Below are positions 1-10,800 of a DNA stretch of 61,505 nucleotides, piece by piece. Position numbers and translations under genes: made by a program. Location: positions 13,542,062 through 13,603,566 of the forward strand of contig NC_049995.1 in NCBI RefSeq assembly GCF_000003815.2. Reading direction: 5' to 3'. Origin of the DNA: Branchiostoma floridae (lineage: Eukaryota > Chordata > Leptocardii > Amphioxiformes > Branchiostomatidae). How positions within the stretch are numbered: the stretch's first letter is position 1; the number at the start of each line of letters is the position of its first letter. The notes beneath the pieces were generated by a model. It did no database searches and was not told where the DNA came from. It worked only from the letters and a program-made list of their open reading frames with translations.

Positions 1-32
1 AACACTCCCGTGTGGAGTGGAATGCCCCTTTA

Positions 33-338
33 AGCCGGGTTCACACGTGCGTATACATTGAAGTCCGTATGGAATTCGTAGCCTCTACCAGGCTCCACAG
101 GTCCCTGGAAAATAGTAGAAACCGGACAAATCTAGACAGATAACATGCCAAACGAGGTAGCTGGGTCACAAACCACACTCCTCGGCTAGGTAACTCCGCT
201 GACATGTTATCTGACTAGATTTGTCCAGATTCTACTAAATCCAGCGACCCGTGGAGCCTTTACAAACTCCATATGGAGGCTAAGAGCTCATACGGAACTC
301 ATACGGACTTGGATATATACGCACGTGTGATCCCATCT
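33..338. mobile_element. Foldback MITE, copy 1 of a tandem pair
   Basis: About 39-bp terminal inverted repeats. The left end carries TTCACACGTGCGTATAC and AAGTCCGTATG; the right end carries their complement. The interior is also palindromic: GGACAAATCTAGACAGATAA near 126 pairs with TTATCTGACTAGATTTGTCC near 208. No coding capacity. Confidence 0.8.
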
Positions 339-340
339 AA

Positions 341-695
341 AGGTGGGTTTACACCTGCGTATATATCTAAGTCCGTATGAGGCGCGCAAAGGAGTATTTG
401 CCTCCACCAGGCCCCACAGATCTGTTGGTAAAAATGATAGAAATTGGACAAACGTAAACAGGTAACATGTCAGACGAGTTAGCTGGGTCGCTAGCCATAC
501 TTCTCGGTCAGCTTACTCATCTGGCATGTTATGTATCTATATTTGTCCAATTTGTACTATTTTTCCCTAAATAAACCAAACCAAACCAAACCAAACCAAA
601 CCAAACCAAACCAAACCTGTGGAGCCTGGCAGAGACTAAGAGCGTCATACGCACCTCAAACGGACTTGGATATATACGCACGTGTGAACCCATCT
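341..695. mobile_element. Foldback MITE, copy 2 of a tandem pair
   Basis: Same ends and internal palindrome as the element at 33-338, in direct tandem only a few bases away. It is longer because it carries an AAACC pentanucleotide expansion. Confidence 0.78.
573..617 (+). repeat. (AAACC)n microsatellite, nine perfect units
   Basis: Nine uninterrupted AAACC units inside the right half of the second foldback element; absent from the neighbouring copy, so it expanded after the duplication. Confidence 0.95.
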
Positions 696-896
696 TATTC
701 AAGGCTCGTTACACACCTGTTCTGGCCATGGTATAAACCAACTCCTCTTTCAAGACGTTCAGAAGCTGTAAAAGCCCGTTCTCACCCTAGAGATGGGGAC
801 AAAGTGGGAAGGTTTCTTTTCATTATGTCAGAAAACATAAGACAACGAGTGAGCTCGAGGGTAGAACAATGACGGAAAACATTTGAAAATCAATCA

Positions 897-1026
897 AAAG
901 CCACGAGCACACAGTGACACACACGTACACAGACGAATACACCAATACACACACACACACTCAGGCATATATTTACACAAACACGCGCACGCACGCACGC
1001 GCGCGCGCGCACACACACACACACAC
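897..1026 (+). repeat. CA/CG-rich microsatellite tract
   Basis: Long run of CA dinucleotides with an internal GCGCGC alternating purine-pyrimidine core (about 985-1010). Possible Z-DNA-forming sequence; no gene. Confidence 0.9.
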
Positions 1027-1174
1027 AAACTCTCCCTCTATCTCTGTCAGAAATACGAGAACATAGTACTGTGCACGAAGAGATAAAAACAGTTTGGTGT
1101 TCAAGAATTGTTCGAAGTTCAATTTGGCATGTGATCATATACTAAATTTAGTACATTTAACATACGTACGTTAC

Positions 1175-1328
1175 AAGCGAGTCCCCAAATAGCGGGCCTG
1201 CCGATGAACACACATCTGGCCCCCAGCGCCAAGGCCTTCAGCACGTCCGTCCCAGTCCGGACCCCTCCGTCCAGGTAAACCTCCGCCTCACCGCCTACCG
1301 CGCCCACGATGTCGGGGAGGACGTCGAT
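1175..1328 (-). CDS. Hydroxyacid oxidase exon 6
   Basis: Encodes [20 protein letters not shown] and [18 protein letters not shown], then [12 protein letters not shown]. These are the FMN phosphate-binding loops. Donor gtaacg. The following exon (family GExGVxxVLExLxxEL and LSGC segment) is not present in 1-1174 and must lie outside the window. Confidence 0.9.
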
Positions 1329-4300
1329 CTATGTAAACATGTAAAAGAAAAGTCTTGGAAATGAGCAGTTATGTATGTTTGTAAGTTTTCGGGTTTGATA
1401 AAAAAACAAACAATACAGTTAGCAAGCCTAATGCTACATAACTAGGTTTCGCTCTTGATACCCAAATAAGTATGTTACTTTGGAGTCGACATACCTATTC
1501 TCCAAGCAGTGATTAGACCCCGGCTGTACCTTACGTCTTTTGGGGCGTTTATGTCGGACTTTCTCTTTTTTTCACGTTTTTTTCTTTTTTAATCTTTCAG
1601 TCACTTTAAACACTAGTACACCTTGTCCCAACTAGGCTCCGCTCTTGAGGCCTAGGAGTGGCCAAAAACTCACAGTGGCAGGGACTCCGTCCAACTGCCT
1701 CCCGCCGTGGTTAGACACCAAGATGGCGTCAGCTCCGTGCCGAACGGCTTCCTTCGCATCTTCCGCTAAAAACAAAAAAGGAGGTAATTATATAAGTACT
1801 TTAACTTAGGATTCTCCTGGAGAATAAAAGAAAAATCTTGTTGAGAAAAGACGTTATAACCAAGTTTCGACTATTACTCCTGTAATCTTCGTAAAAAAGG
1901 TAACACATTCTCTCATCTGACACGTGATCTAGTGGAAACCTGACCTGGGCAATGAGTAATAGGTGACAGAAAGCCTATACCGTCCCCCGTCACATATTAG
2001 TCGTGACAATGAATCGTCCTGGCAAAATGTTAACAGTCTAGTGCTAGATTAAATGATTAAATTCTGGTAAACTCAAGCTGTTTTTACCTGTAAGAATCCC
2101 CTTTAGTACGACCGGCAAACTTGTGTTGTTTTTCACCCAATCCACGTCATCCCACGTCATAGGCTGCTTCAGCGCAGAGTACAGGTGGCTACGGTACTCC
2201 ACAGTTCCGTAAGGTGGCGTGCCTGGAAACATTATGTTCGGGGTGCTGAAATATAGAATTTGGATGTCAATGTCGATAACTGTACCGCTGACAACATGCA
2301 ACGCATCCAATGTAGCACAATCCCCTGTGCTACAAAGGGACGGAGAAGTCATAAGTCATATTCATGCAGGACTAAATAATGCTTTTTAAAGTAGGTCCAT
2401 TCTCAAACCTCATATAACCATTTCCCTCAAATAAGGTTGTCATGTACAAAAGCAAAGGTTCATTATAAAATACATTTTTCTTTATCACTTTTAAAAAGTG
2501 TGTGTTTTTATGTGATTACATTTTATATTGACAAATGCCGTACAGCCTTCGAGACAAAACAGTGCAATGCATACAATCTGAAAATCAGCACAGTAAATCT
2601 AACTTAGCAATCTTAAGGTCCCTTTTATCTTTAACATTCCTTTTAGTGTCTTCTTTAGTGTCTATTTCTTGGTTTATATCTTATGATGACTGGTAGAATT
2701 TAACATTTGAGGCTTTACCCGTGGAATAGCTGCGATTTGGCCTTTTCCTTGTGGGTCAGTTTTGGTTGGTTGAGGTACTCGAATCTGGGTTGGTCCACTG
2801 TGAGGAAGATTGCCTTGTAGCCTGCCCTCGCTGCTCTTTCTAACAGCTGCCGGTTCCTTTCCGGGTCCTTGAATAACACGAAGTTGAACCAGCGAGTTCC
2901 TTGAGGCGCGGCTTCGGCGACTTCCTCCAAAGAGTGGTTTGCAAATAGGCCGAGAACCATCCCAGTGTTGGCTGCGGCTGCGGCTATAAGAAAGAGAATT
3001 TGTTGGGTTACTTGATTAGGATAATACTTTGCCTTAACTAATTAGATAGCCCCCTGTCTCATTAATTTGCTGATAAGAGAATAAATAAATCTGCCTTAAA
3101 ACTGTATTTTAGTAAATCAATGAGATAGTACCCCTCTTCCTCATTTTTCTACTAGCAGAGTAGACTATAATGAAGATAACCAAGCAAAATATGCCAAAAG
3201 GAGTAATTATCCAACTATCACGTTTTCTGACTTTTAAATGGATGTTGAATGCAGTTTTGTTCTTGTGCAACGACTGCGCCACTGTCTATATACTCGAATA
3301 ATAGATTCGTTAAAAATTCTGTTTTTGTTCGAAAGCATGCACCAAGTTTTCTCAACTATTGGTGCATTTCGCATTGAAATTGGCTATCTTGGTACCAGCC
3401 CTCCCTTCGGCCGTTGAATTCGCAAGGGCATATTATTTTGTCAGAAACAGATCTTTCTATAGTCTATAACAGACTCTCGCCTGACTAAATAGTAAGAGGG
3501 GACTTAGGAATAAAAGTCTAATAGATGTTAACTGGCCTAGGAGTGAACTGCTGGATAGACTGTAAAAGGCTAACTGACATCCCATGGCAATTTATTTGTC
3601 CTTATTTGACCAAATTCCTCTCTTTTGTCATCCAACTGACACGTTTGCTTTGAGACTAATCTTACTACGCAAAGGGCTGTGTGAGGGTCGAGTTGTGAGA
3701 GGGTCCTTACCTCTAGCCGTGGCCTTCTCCCCGTCTGGATGCGCCATCTTGTGGTGAGCTGTTGGGGAAATGGCGACGGGGAAGTCCAGCATACTGCCTA
3801 ACACTGAGACTGTGGTGTCTATTGTGGACACGTCACGTAACACCCGCGGTAACACACGGTACCTACGGACAGACAGACACACCGAGTTTACTGTTAGCGT
3901 GATGCCTAACACTGTCACTGTCGTGTCTATTGTGGACACGTCACGTAACACCCGCGGTAACACACGGTACCTACGGACAGACAGACGGACAGACAGAGAG
4001 TACTGTTAGCACACTGTCTAACACTGTGGTGTCTATATTGTGGACACGTCACGTAACACCCGCGGTAACACACGGTACCTACGTACAGACAGACAGACAG
4101 ACAGAGGGTACTGTTAGCGTAATGCCTAACACTGTCACTGTGGTGTCTTTGGTGGGCACGTCGCGTAACACCCGCGGTAACACACGGTACCTACAGAAAA
4201 GTTACGAGCTCGACTCCAGCTTTCTTGATTTATTTACAGACCATAGTTCTACCCGTATTTATTTTATGATAAACACTTAAGAAAAAAATTCATTGTTAAC

Positions 4301-4845
4301 TGTTTTCACAGTGGCTAGGAATGAGATTCCAAATGAAAACTGCATAGCAAAAGAAAAAACAAACTTGTAATGAAAACGAAAAAAAAGTCATGTACAGTAG
4401 ACACTAGCTAATTCATGACGATAAAAACCTAATATTTGCAGTAAGTTTTATACAAAGAGAATGACAGGAAAATTATGCTATGCCTTACTTGTATCTATGT
4501 TATACATAGTTCTTCTCTCTTCTTGAAATATGTGTAGACGATCGCGAACTTATTATTGCAGATCTTCATTACGTCGTTGTTAGCTGTTGATGTTAGATAT
4601 TTAAAAGTCTTCCTTTGTTAGGTGTGCACAATTCTGTTTTACATGTGCAGGTATTAGTGAAAACGAAACCATTCGTGTATATTGATATAGGTCGGTCACC
4701 TTTTGAAGCTCTCGCAGTTGTCCCTGAGAGTCTGGTTATCGCCGTCCCCGAGACTGTAGTACCACCAGGCGGGGCCAGGCAGGGTTCTCTCCGCCGCCTT
4801 TCTGAAGTCTTCCACCCTCCTCAGCTCAGGACTGTCTGCTGCCAT
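1175..4845 (-). CDS. FMN-dependent 2-hydroxyacid oxidase (HAO/glycolate oxidase family), 3' end outside window
   Basis: Six exons join in frame (146, 152, 265, 158, 92 and 154 nt), giving about 322 residues; the family is about 370 long, so only the last short exon is missing, beyond the left edge. Family enzymes oxidise 2-hydroxyacids with FMN, making H2O2, usually in peroxisomes. Landmarks seen: WWYYS near the N-terminus (first active-site Tyr), [14 protein letters not shown] (FMN-binding strand), TVD (catalytic-region Asp), VVLKGIL (FMN Lys), [15 protein letters not shown] (catalytic His and Arg), [11 protein letters not shown] and FIGRP (phosphate binding). The ATG at 4845 has a good context (AAGATGG). 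Odd points: the Trp, Tyr and Arg that normally contact the substrate (human HAO1 W110, Y132, R167) align to Phe, Val and Leu. The region between exons 3 and 4 is also short. It could be a diverged paralogue with a different substrate, or a weak enzyme. HAO1 versus HAO2 orthology cannot be decided by eye. Confidence 0.9.
1674..1765 (-). CDS. Hydroxyacid oxidase exon 5
   Basis: Encodes [20 protein letters not shown] followed by [10 protein letters not shown]. This is the catalytic signature with the active-site His and Arg. Acceptor ttgtttttag, donor gtgagt. Confidence 0.92.
2088..2245 (-). CDS. Hydroxyacid oxidase exon 4
   Basis: Acceptor ttctatatttcag, donor gtaaaa. Encodes [15 protein letters not shown] through the conserved [20 protein letters not shown] and GILT. 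The Lys in VVLKG is the FMN-contacting Lys of the family. Confidence 0.88.
2719..2983 (-). CDS. Hydroxyacid oxidase exon 3
   Basis: Acceptor ttctttcttatag, donor gtaaag. Encodes [17 protein letters not shown], the [12 protein letters not shown] helix, then [18 protein letters not shown] and [11 protein letters not shown]. Here the family QLYxYKD reads NFVLFKD (Tyr to Val), SSWATSS reads GLFANHS (Trp to Phe), and the Arg seven residues after TVD is Leu. Confidence 0.88.
3711..3862 (-). CDS. Hydroxyacid oxidase exon 2
   Basis: Starts after a pyrimidine-rich tract ending ccgtag and encodes [19 protein letters not shown] through [10 protein letters not shown]. The FMN-binding APTAxxKMAHPxGE block is present as [14 protein letters not shown]. 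The donor is AGAG/gtaagg. The first about 70 nt and the acceptor are repeated three more times upstream (3863-4200), so the functional acceptor is inferred: it is the proximal copy and gives family-length protein. Confidence 0.85.
3863..4200 (-). repeat. Tandem duplications of the hydroxyacid oxidase exon 2 acceptor and 5' half
   Basis: Three extra copies of the start of exon 2, with exon-start-equivalent positions at 3970, 4078 and 4190 (spacings 108, 108 and 112 nt from the true start at 3862). Each retains a CT-rich tract plus TAG/GTACCG. The copy starting at 3970 reads in frame into the real exon. The copy at 4078 has a 2-nt insertion that makes an early TAG. The copy at 4190 runs into a stop. 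Presumed intronic. Confidence 0.85.
4700..4845 (-). CDS. Hydroxyacid oxidase exon 1
   Basis: Encodes the start Met through ESFK plus two bases of the next codon. It contains [15 protein letters not shown], matching the family YYxSGAxDExTLxxN segment; the first Tyr is an active-site residue. The donor is AAAAG/gtgacc. Exon phase out is 2. Confidence 0.88.
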
Positions 4846-6130
4846 CTTGGTTTGGGGGCGTAACTTCGGTTCCAGTTGGAGTTTAACCTTCTGTAAATCC
4901 TCTGCAGTTTATCCGGATTAGAAGTTGACAGGGTTACCCACCGTAGAGCGAAATTACCGAAATTTTTAGTAAGAACTCTTGCGCCACGGCATCACAAAAG
5001 GATTAGATACAAATGTACCACGGTTTGGCTGCGTGACTTTGATGACATTTGAAGTTTAATATTTTTTAAGTCTTCTGACGTTTATCGATTAGAAATGGAG
5101 ATGATCAACCAGCGTAGGGCGAGATCACAAAACTTGAGTTCAAGAGAACTCTTGCACAACTCTGGCTTACATACACGGCGGCATCAGACACGGCAGCCGA
5201 CCTTGACCACGGTCACGGGTTCAAATCCCGTCGGTTCACGTGCTAATGCCAGGTCAAGGTTAGGAGAAAGATGCCATATTTGAGGAAATTTAGGGGCCTA
5301 TAGACTAAAGAGTACACCTCAACGTAAACTAAAATAAAAGTCAGTCAAACCAACAGACATTGGAACAGTTGAATCTTAAGTTTAAGGTTTACCTGCTATC
5401 ATAATGCCTTTTGCAAAAGGAATCCTTTACAGTCAAGGTTTAGATAGAAATATCTTATGAAATTTAGGAGTTCAAACAAAGAGTACACCTCAACGTGAAG
5501 TGACCCAGCCCAATCAAATCAGCAGACATTGAAATGGACTTTTCATGAGAATTCGAAGTTTAAAAATTACCTGGTGTGTCTTTTGTAACGTTTTTAGACC
5601 GCCTTCTGCACAGAGCTTGGGAAGTTGCCAGCTTGACCGCATCCGAGGTCAAATACATTTACTTATACGACTTCCTGGATTTCCTTCTGGCCTGGAGATA
5701 AACATGTTCCGTGTCTTCAAACTGGGGTCAAGGTTACGCGTGCTGATTTGGTCCAGCTGCTTGCAGTTCAGTTCAATACCGGTAGGGGGCAATGACTTTT
5801 TCGCTACCGTCAAAGCGCCCAACCTCCATATTCTTCATGCATGCATCACAATTCACATTATTACTACACATGCATTGAGAATGATGGCCAAAGATGATAG
5901 GACTGCACTAGCAAGCGATGTGTCAAATTTGGTAATGTTTCTTTCAGGTATATTGAAAGATATTTATTTCTACAAATCATATCTATTTGTCCTTTCTAGT
6001 AAAAAAAACATAATGATTGTGCACTGCAACCGTGGTTTTTGTTTGTTTGTGGGTATGATGATGATTATATACGTGAATAACTTCATCAGGTTGGCAATTA
6101 TTCATATAGTAAGGTTCTGGATTAAGGATT
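4846..6130. other. Intergenic region upstream of the oxidase start
   Basis: No supported gene. It contains diverged direct repeats: 4905-4995 resembles 5083-5160, and the phrase AAAGAGTACACCTCAACGT recurs near 5307 and 5478. A tRNA-like B-box, GGTTCAAATCC, lies near 5218. Plus-strand open frames here have no splice or protein support. Confidence 0.6.
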
Positions 6131-6139
6131 AGAAAATCA

Positions 6140-6330
6140 GCTCCGGTCATGAACGGAGATGAGGGGGGATACAAGCTGAGCCACGTCTGGGACGGCATTC
6201 TTGCTGCTGCAACGCCACCTACATCGGCTATAAGTAGCAGCAAGAAGTAGTTTTCGTCATTCCACCCTGATGAAGGTGTCTGACAGACACCGAAAAGTTG
6301 GACGCAAGTTACCTTTTGGTTGTGATAAAA
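6140..6330 (+). mobile_element. 3' fragment of a retroelement (Penelope/RT-like C-terminus plus tail)
   Basis: A short frame reads APVMNGDEGGYKLSHVWDGI, like the end of metazoan reverse transcriptase/GIY-YIG retroelement proteins (family memory of NRDxGxYxLSxxWD tails). It stops at 6248-6250. Then comes a tail with a hairpin, GGTGTCTGACAGACACC, followed by CGAAAAGTTGGACG, the type of motif seen after such elements. The rest of the element is absent. The class is uncertain. Confidence 0.45.
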
Positions 6331-6449
6331 AAGAACCTTACTATATGATGATTATTATATTTCTACATATAATCATATTTATTTGTCCGATAAAAGATAG
6401 TGAATAAACATTATAATGAGCACTGCAGCCAGAATGTTCTATATCAGAT

Positions 6450-6455
6450 TTTATT
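6450..6455 (-). terminator. Candidate poly(A) signal for the MTCL-like gene
   Basis: AATAAA on the minus strand about 1.2 kb after the stop codon at 7650; another lies at 6378-6383. No nearer canonical signal was seen, so the 3' UTR may reach here. Not proven. Confidence 0.25.
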
Positions 6456-7649
6456 CCATATATTCAGGGTGGCCACGTCATCATATACACGGTCTAGAAT
6501 CGGTATCAAGGCTATATAATAGCAACTATCCACGATTCTTACAGTATACAGTCATAAATACTGTTAATGTTCTATATACAGTCAAGAATATCGCCTCTCA
6601 TATACCCTTTATCCACAAGCGTGATGTGCACGCCTTAACATACAGCATGCTATCTTTTTATAGACGTAAAACAACCTCTTTCTCGCCCATGCACATTATT
6701 ACCACCCTTCCCCCTTACAGTAAAAACTGTTTTGTTTTAATCGCCATCCTTGGGGGCGGCCATCTTTTTTTTCCTCCTGAAACTGCTCTGCAGCTTACAG
6801 CCACCTAACAGCCACCCATCATAGTGACGTCATCCTCGTACATTTTTTAACAATATACCAATATATTACAACATCCATACACCAAAAAGGCGCAATTTTT
6901 TTTAAATAACATGCGGTTTCATTATTGTCCAGAGTAGTTGCTTACTTTCCAGACTCCTACTTCAATTACTGCTTCAGTGACAACAATGGGTACTTTTCAT
7001 CGCACCTGTTTTTAAGATACAGGACATTTGCATACAGGACCAAACCTGGTCAAAACTATATTTTTCTTTATAGAAACTTTTCTCCTTCTACAAATACTTA
7101 ACGCTACAATTTTCACTCTATTCCATTGGCAGTAATATACACTGACATCTAAAAGATTTGCAGCTCTTTATATACGGTACGATTTTCGTTTTTTTCTCTT
7201 TGAGTGTCCGAATCAGTGCCTTTTTCTCCAAGAACACACTATTACTATTAGTGATACATTCTATGAATAGAAACGTGGCACAGTCGCTTTGCAACATTCA
7301 TGATTAATATAAAAGTAGCGACCTAAGTATATAAAACGTCGCATGTAATTAAATATTTCTGTTTCTATACATTTTACATGATCTTCAAAATACAGACGAT
7401 TATGTGGTATTATATACACTCATGTAAGAGTATAGCAATATTACATAAATAGCAAACACAAGCACCTCTTTTTTCTAATGATAATGATACACAAAGCTCT
7501 AGAGACTGATGGTTCTAATAATTTATCTTAAAATCGATGATAATTTGGAAGATTTCATATTTCACTTTTGCATTTTATACAATTTCAACTGACAGACTTT
7601 TTGTCCCAAATCGTAATTTTTGGCAACGCCTAAGGTGTGGACGCAGGTC
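6456..7649 (-). other. Probable 3' UTR / downstream region of the MTCL-like gene
   Basis: AT-rich sequence with no supported exon on either strand. By position it is the 3' untranslated region of the large minus-strand gene and the gap beyond it. Confidence 0.4.
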
Positions 7650-7886
7650 TCAAACCGCAGTTTCGTTGATGTTCTTCCATTCCCCTCTGGAAGGCAGCTG
7701 TAACGGAACGTGTGGTGAGGAAGAGGCGACGTGGACGTTGCTTGCTGTTGTTGCGTTCTGGTTTGTGTTCCGATCTGCCATTGGATGATCTTGGACTTGT
7801 GACCATCTGGATGGCAGTCTCCGATTAGCTGGCTGCGGTCGGGAGAATTTAGCGTCCAATCGAGGTGCTGGGTAGAGCCTTACTGT
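7650..7886 (-). CDS. MTCL1: MTCL-like exon 18 (C-terminus, ends ETAV)
   Basis: 78 residues from [14 protein letters not shown] to [10 protein letters not shown], then TGA at 7650-7652. The acceptor is gacgacacag; another AG four bases on would put a stop in frame, which argues for the one chosen. The last four residues match a class I PDZ ligand (T-x-V). Exon use is inferred from phase; the pyrimidine tract lies about 15 nt upstream. Confidence 0.68.
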   Translation of the reverse strand, partial: TVRLYPAPRLDAKFSRPQPANRRLPSRWSQVQDHPMADRNTNQNATTASNVHVASSSPHVPLQLPSRGEWKNINETAV

Positions 7887-10800
7887 CTGTGTCGTCACGG
7901 ATATAAAGAAATAAACTTGTAAATTTGTGTCAGCTTACTTCAGATTTTTAGTCACTGTTAGAGTTCGCATTTAATTCATATAGATGGTAAAAGACTACAC
8001 CAATATTTTCGATTTACCACTTATGGCATTACTACAGCTTGTGCAATGTGAGTTAGATTAGGAGATAAACCAGTCTCTGGAAATCCAATATGAGCAATGG
8101 ATTTGAAACCACAAATTCTGGAAGAGAACGAGAGAAAATACTACTTTACCTCTGAGCTGTTCCTTACTCTACTTGTAGCTGAAGCTGTGCTCTCTGGTTT
8201 CTTCTTTGGTTGCTTCTCCTGTCTGCTCCGTGATGAGCTGGCGTTGACGGAAGAGGATGGGCGATGCTCCACTGAGTGATGCTCCTCTCTCCTGAAGGCA
8301 CCACTCTGCTCCTCTCTCCTGTAGGAACTCAGGTGCTGCTCGTTCGACTTGTACCTCTGGTAGCTGGGTGTCAGGATGTCCTCAAGATCCTGCAAAGGAA
8401 ACGAGTAAAGTTGAATGTTTTGACTCCCACGCACTTACCACTAAATCCTGAAGGGGCAGAAAACCGATATTCACCCTTGAAGCTTATTTTGCATTTATGG
8501 GAAAAGGATAAATCTACACTGTACCTTACACTTTCGACAGAGCACTAGGAAAGCTTAAGAATTTTCCGTGCTTGTTACCTGGATGACCATAACACGGTAT
8601 AGTCTTCAGAAAATTGGTGAGGTTATGTCAAAGTTAGAAATGAAACTGTAGTAAGATAGCAGCCGCCATCCATCAACGAAGGCTACATAATCAATTCGTG
8701 ACATTCAAATTAATGAAATAAAAAAATAAGCAACTAATGAATGTAGAATGGACACTTTATGTTGTCCTGTCATACCTCTGTGTGTAGGAGCTGTCTCATG
8801 GAGGCCAGCCTCCTGTCCAGCGCCGGGATCCCCGTCTCCCTGTTCATCTGGTACCGCATCTGCTCCTGCCTGCTGCGGGCGGGGTACGTGTCTCTCCCGA
8901 AGGATGCAGACGCCGCAGCCCCGGCGTCTTCGGTCTCCGCCGCCCTAGCTAGCCGATGGCCCTCGCGGTACCGCTCCTCAGCCGCGGCGAGTTTTCTGGT
9001 CGCGAGAGTACCTCCGTCGGGAAACCGGATGGAATCGCTGCTGATCTCACCTGCAAGGCGCCTGCGCGACATGTTTGGCGACACCGGTGACATGGACCTC
9101 TCCGGGTCAGGGGTTAGGCGTGACGGTGTGCCTGGTGGTGAAGGTGAACGGATTCTCTCCGTGTACACCGGCCGGGGAGGTTTGCTTGTGAGCCGCGCTG
9201 GCTCGTCCAGCCGGAAGTCGAGATGTCTCGTAGGCGGCGCCGACTTTGACCTTTCCATCATTCTCTCATCGGGGAACGTTGGACTTTTTACCAACCGTTC
9301 CGGGCGTCTTACCGGAGCTTCCTCGATTCGTTCCGTTTTGGTCCTACTTTCTAACAACCTTGCAGCAAAGTCGTCCGCGCCGCGACGGCCTCTCGAAAGA
9401 TGCGAATCAACGCTCTTAGATCTGTCCATATGCAGGTAGGATTGTGTGTCTTGTGGCAGCTGGCGCCTCGATGCAATGTCTGAGCTTCCGTAAGTGTCAA
9501 TAAGGGAAGGAGAATGTCGCGAGTAAGGGTCAGCCGCGGACGGCAACTGTTTGAGTGGAGTTTCAGAGTGGAGAGGTGAGTCGTGATTGGCTAAGCTAAC
9601 ATTTTGAATCCTGGTGGACTGCCCCAGCCAGGATGCAACGTTTTCGTACGGACCAGAACTTGCTGATTTGGGTACAAAGGGCTCGGAGGACGGAGGTCCC
9701 CTCTCAGGAGACACCACGCGCACGTTTTGAGCGACTAGCTTCGGAGAGCTTCGATCCGAGGCCGGCGACGGCGTCCGCTGGTCTTCCGATCGCCGCAGCA
9801 AAATCTCGTCCAGCAACTCCTGCGTCGCTGACGTCTCCTCGCTCGTCGTGGACCTATCGGTCGAGTCTCTGGGTGAATCTAAAGACACAGAATCTTTCAT
9901 CCCAATCTCGCTTCTCGCGTTCCTTTCATCCCGTTCTGCCTGCGCTTTCATTGCTTCCTTCTCGCGCACGAGCTTGGAGAGCCCCCTAACGGGAATGCCG
10001 AGAACTGGCACGGCGCCAACAGGAACTATGCTGCTGCCCGGCAGGATGGGCACAGGCGAAGGAGCATCGCCTCGGATCTGCTCGAACTTCCTCAGCGGGA
10101 GACGCCCCTTCGGATGCTCCTCCTCTTTGCCATAGCCCACAGACCTCTTCGGCACAACAACATACGGTCCTGTCGCACCGTTCATGAAGTTCATCGGCTT
10201 TAGACCGTGACTCTGCGTTCTCGCCTCGAACAGTTGCTTCAGCGCCTTGAACTGAGACGGGTGCATCAGATCGTCGCCGTTCAGTTTCCCGTTCACCTCC
10301 CTCCGGTCAGGTATAGGCATCGTGTGACTTCTCTTGCTGTACTTCTTGGGTTTGCGATCAACCGGCTTCTGCGCCTTGACCTCGCCATCGGCCATCATCC
10401 GGAAGGTCGTTGAGCGCGGAGGAACTGTCGGAGCACCAATGTCATTCGCGCGCCCTCTGTAGGGAACCTCCGTCGCGTAGCGATAGTATCCCCTGTTCTT
10501 ATTGGACGAGGAACACAGCGTTTCCGCTGACGTCACGTCCGGATGCCTGTTGCTGTAGCTCGCCGTGTACCCTGACCCCGATGACGCGCCACTTGTGTGG
10601 TACAGAGTCTCCATGGCGGAATCCAGATCCTGGAGGGACTTCAGATCACTCTGAGACTTCGACCTAAAAAAATAGCGAACACGTCTACTAGTAAACGTAT
10701 GCAACGGCAATGGCATATCTAGCATTGTGCTTGCTTCGACTACCAAGGTTATCCAATAAGAATGTAAAAGATACAAGCAATGCAGTGCGCGAAGAAACAA

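Noticed and set aside
3628-4280. CRISPR-like array from the 108-bp repeats
   Set aside because: Repeats contain exon sequence and splice sites, no unique spacers, eukaryotic context.
5194-5240. Possible tRNA (B-box GGTTCAAATCC)
   Set aside because: No matching acceptor or D arm; at most a decayed tRNA-like or SINE fragment.
5545-6132. 195-codon plus-strand open frame
   Set aside because: Crosses repeat DNA, has no recognisable domain or splice context, and ends next to a retroelement stub.
8141-8150. Gene ending at the TAG after exon 17 as the only C-terminus
   Set aside because: A proper donor gtaaag precedes the stop and a phase-matched exon lies 260 bp downstream, so it is kept only as an alternative end.
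8759-9439. 226-codon plus-strand open frame
   Set aside because: Exact antisense of MTCL-like exon 16; the minus frame has the family context and clean splice sites.
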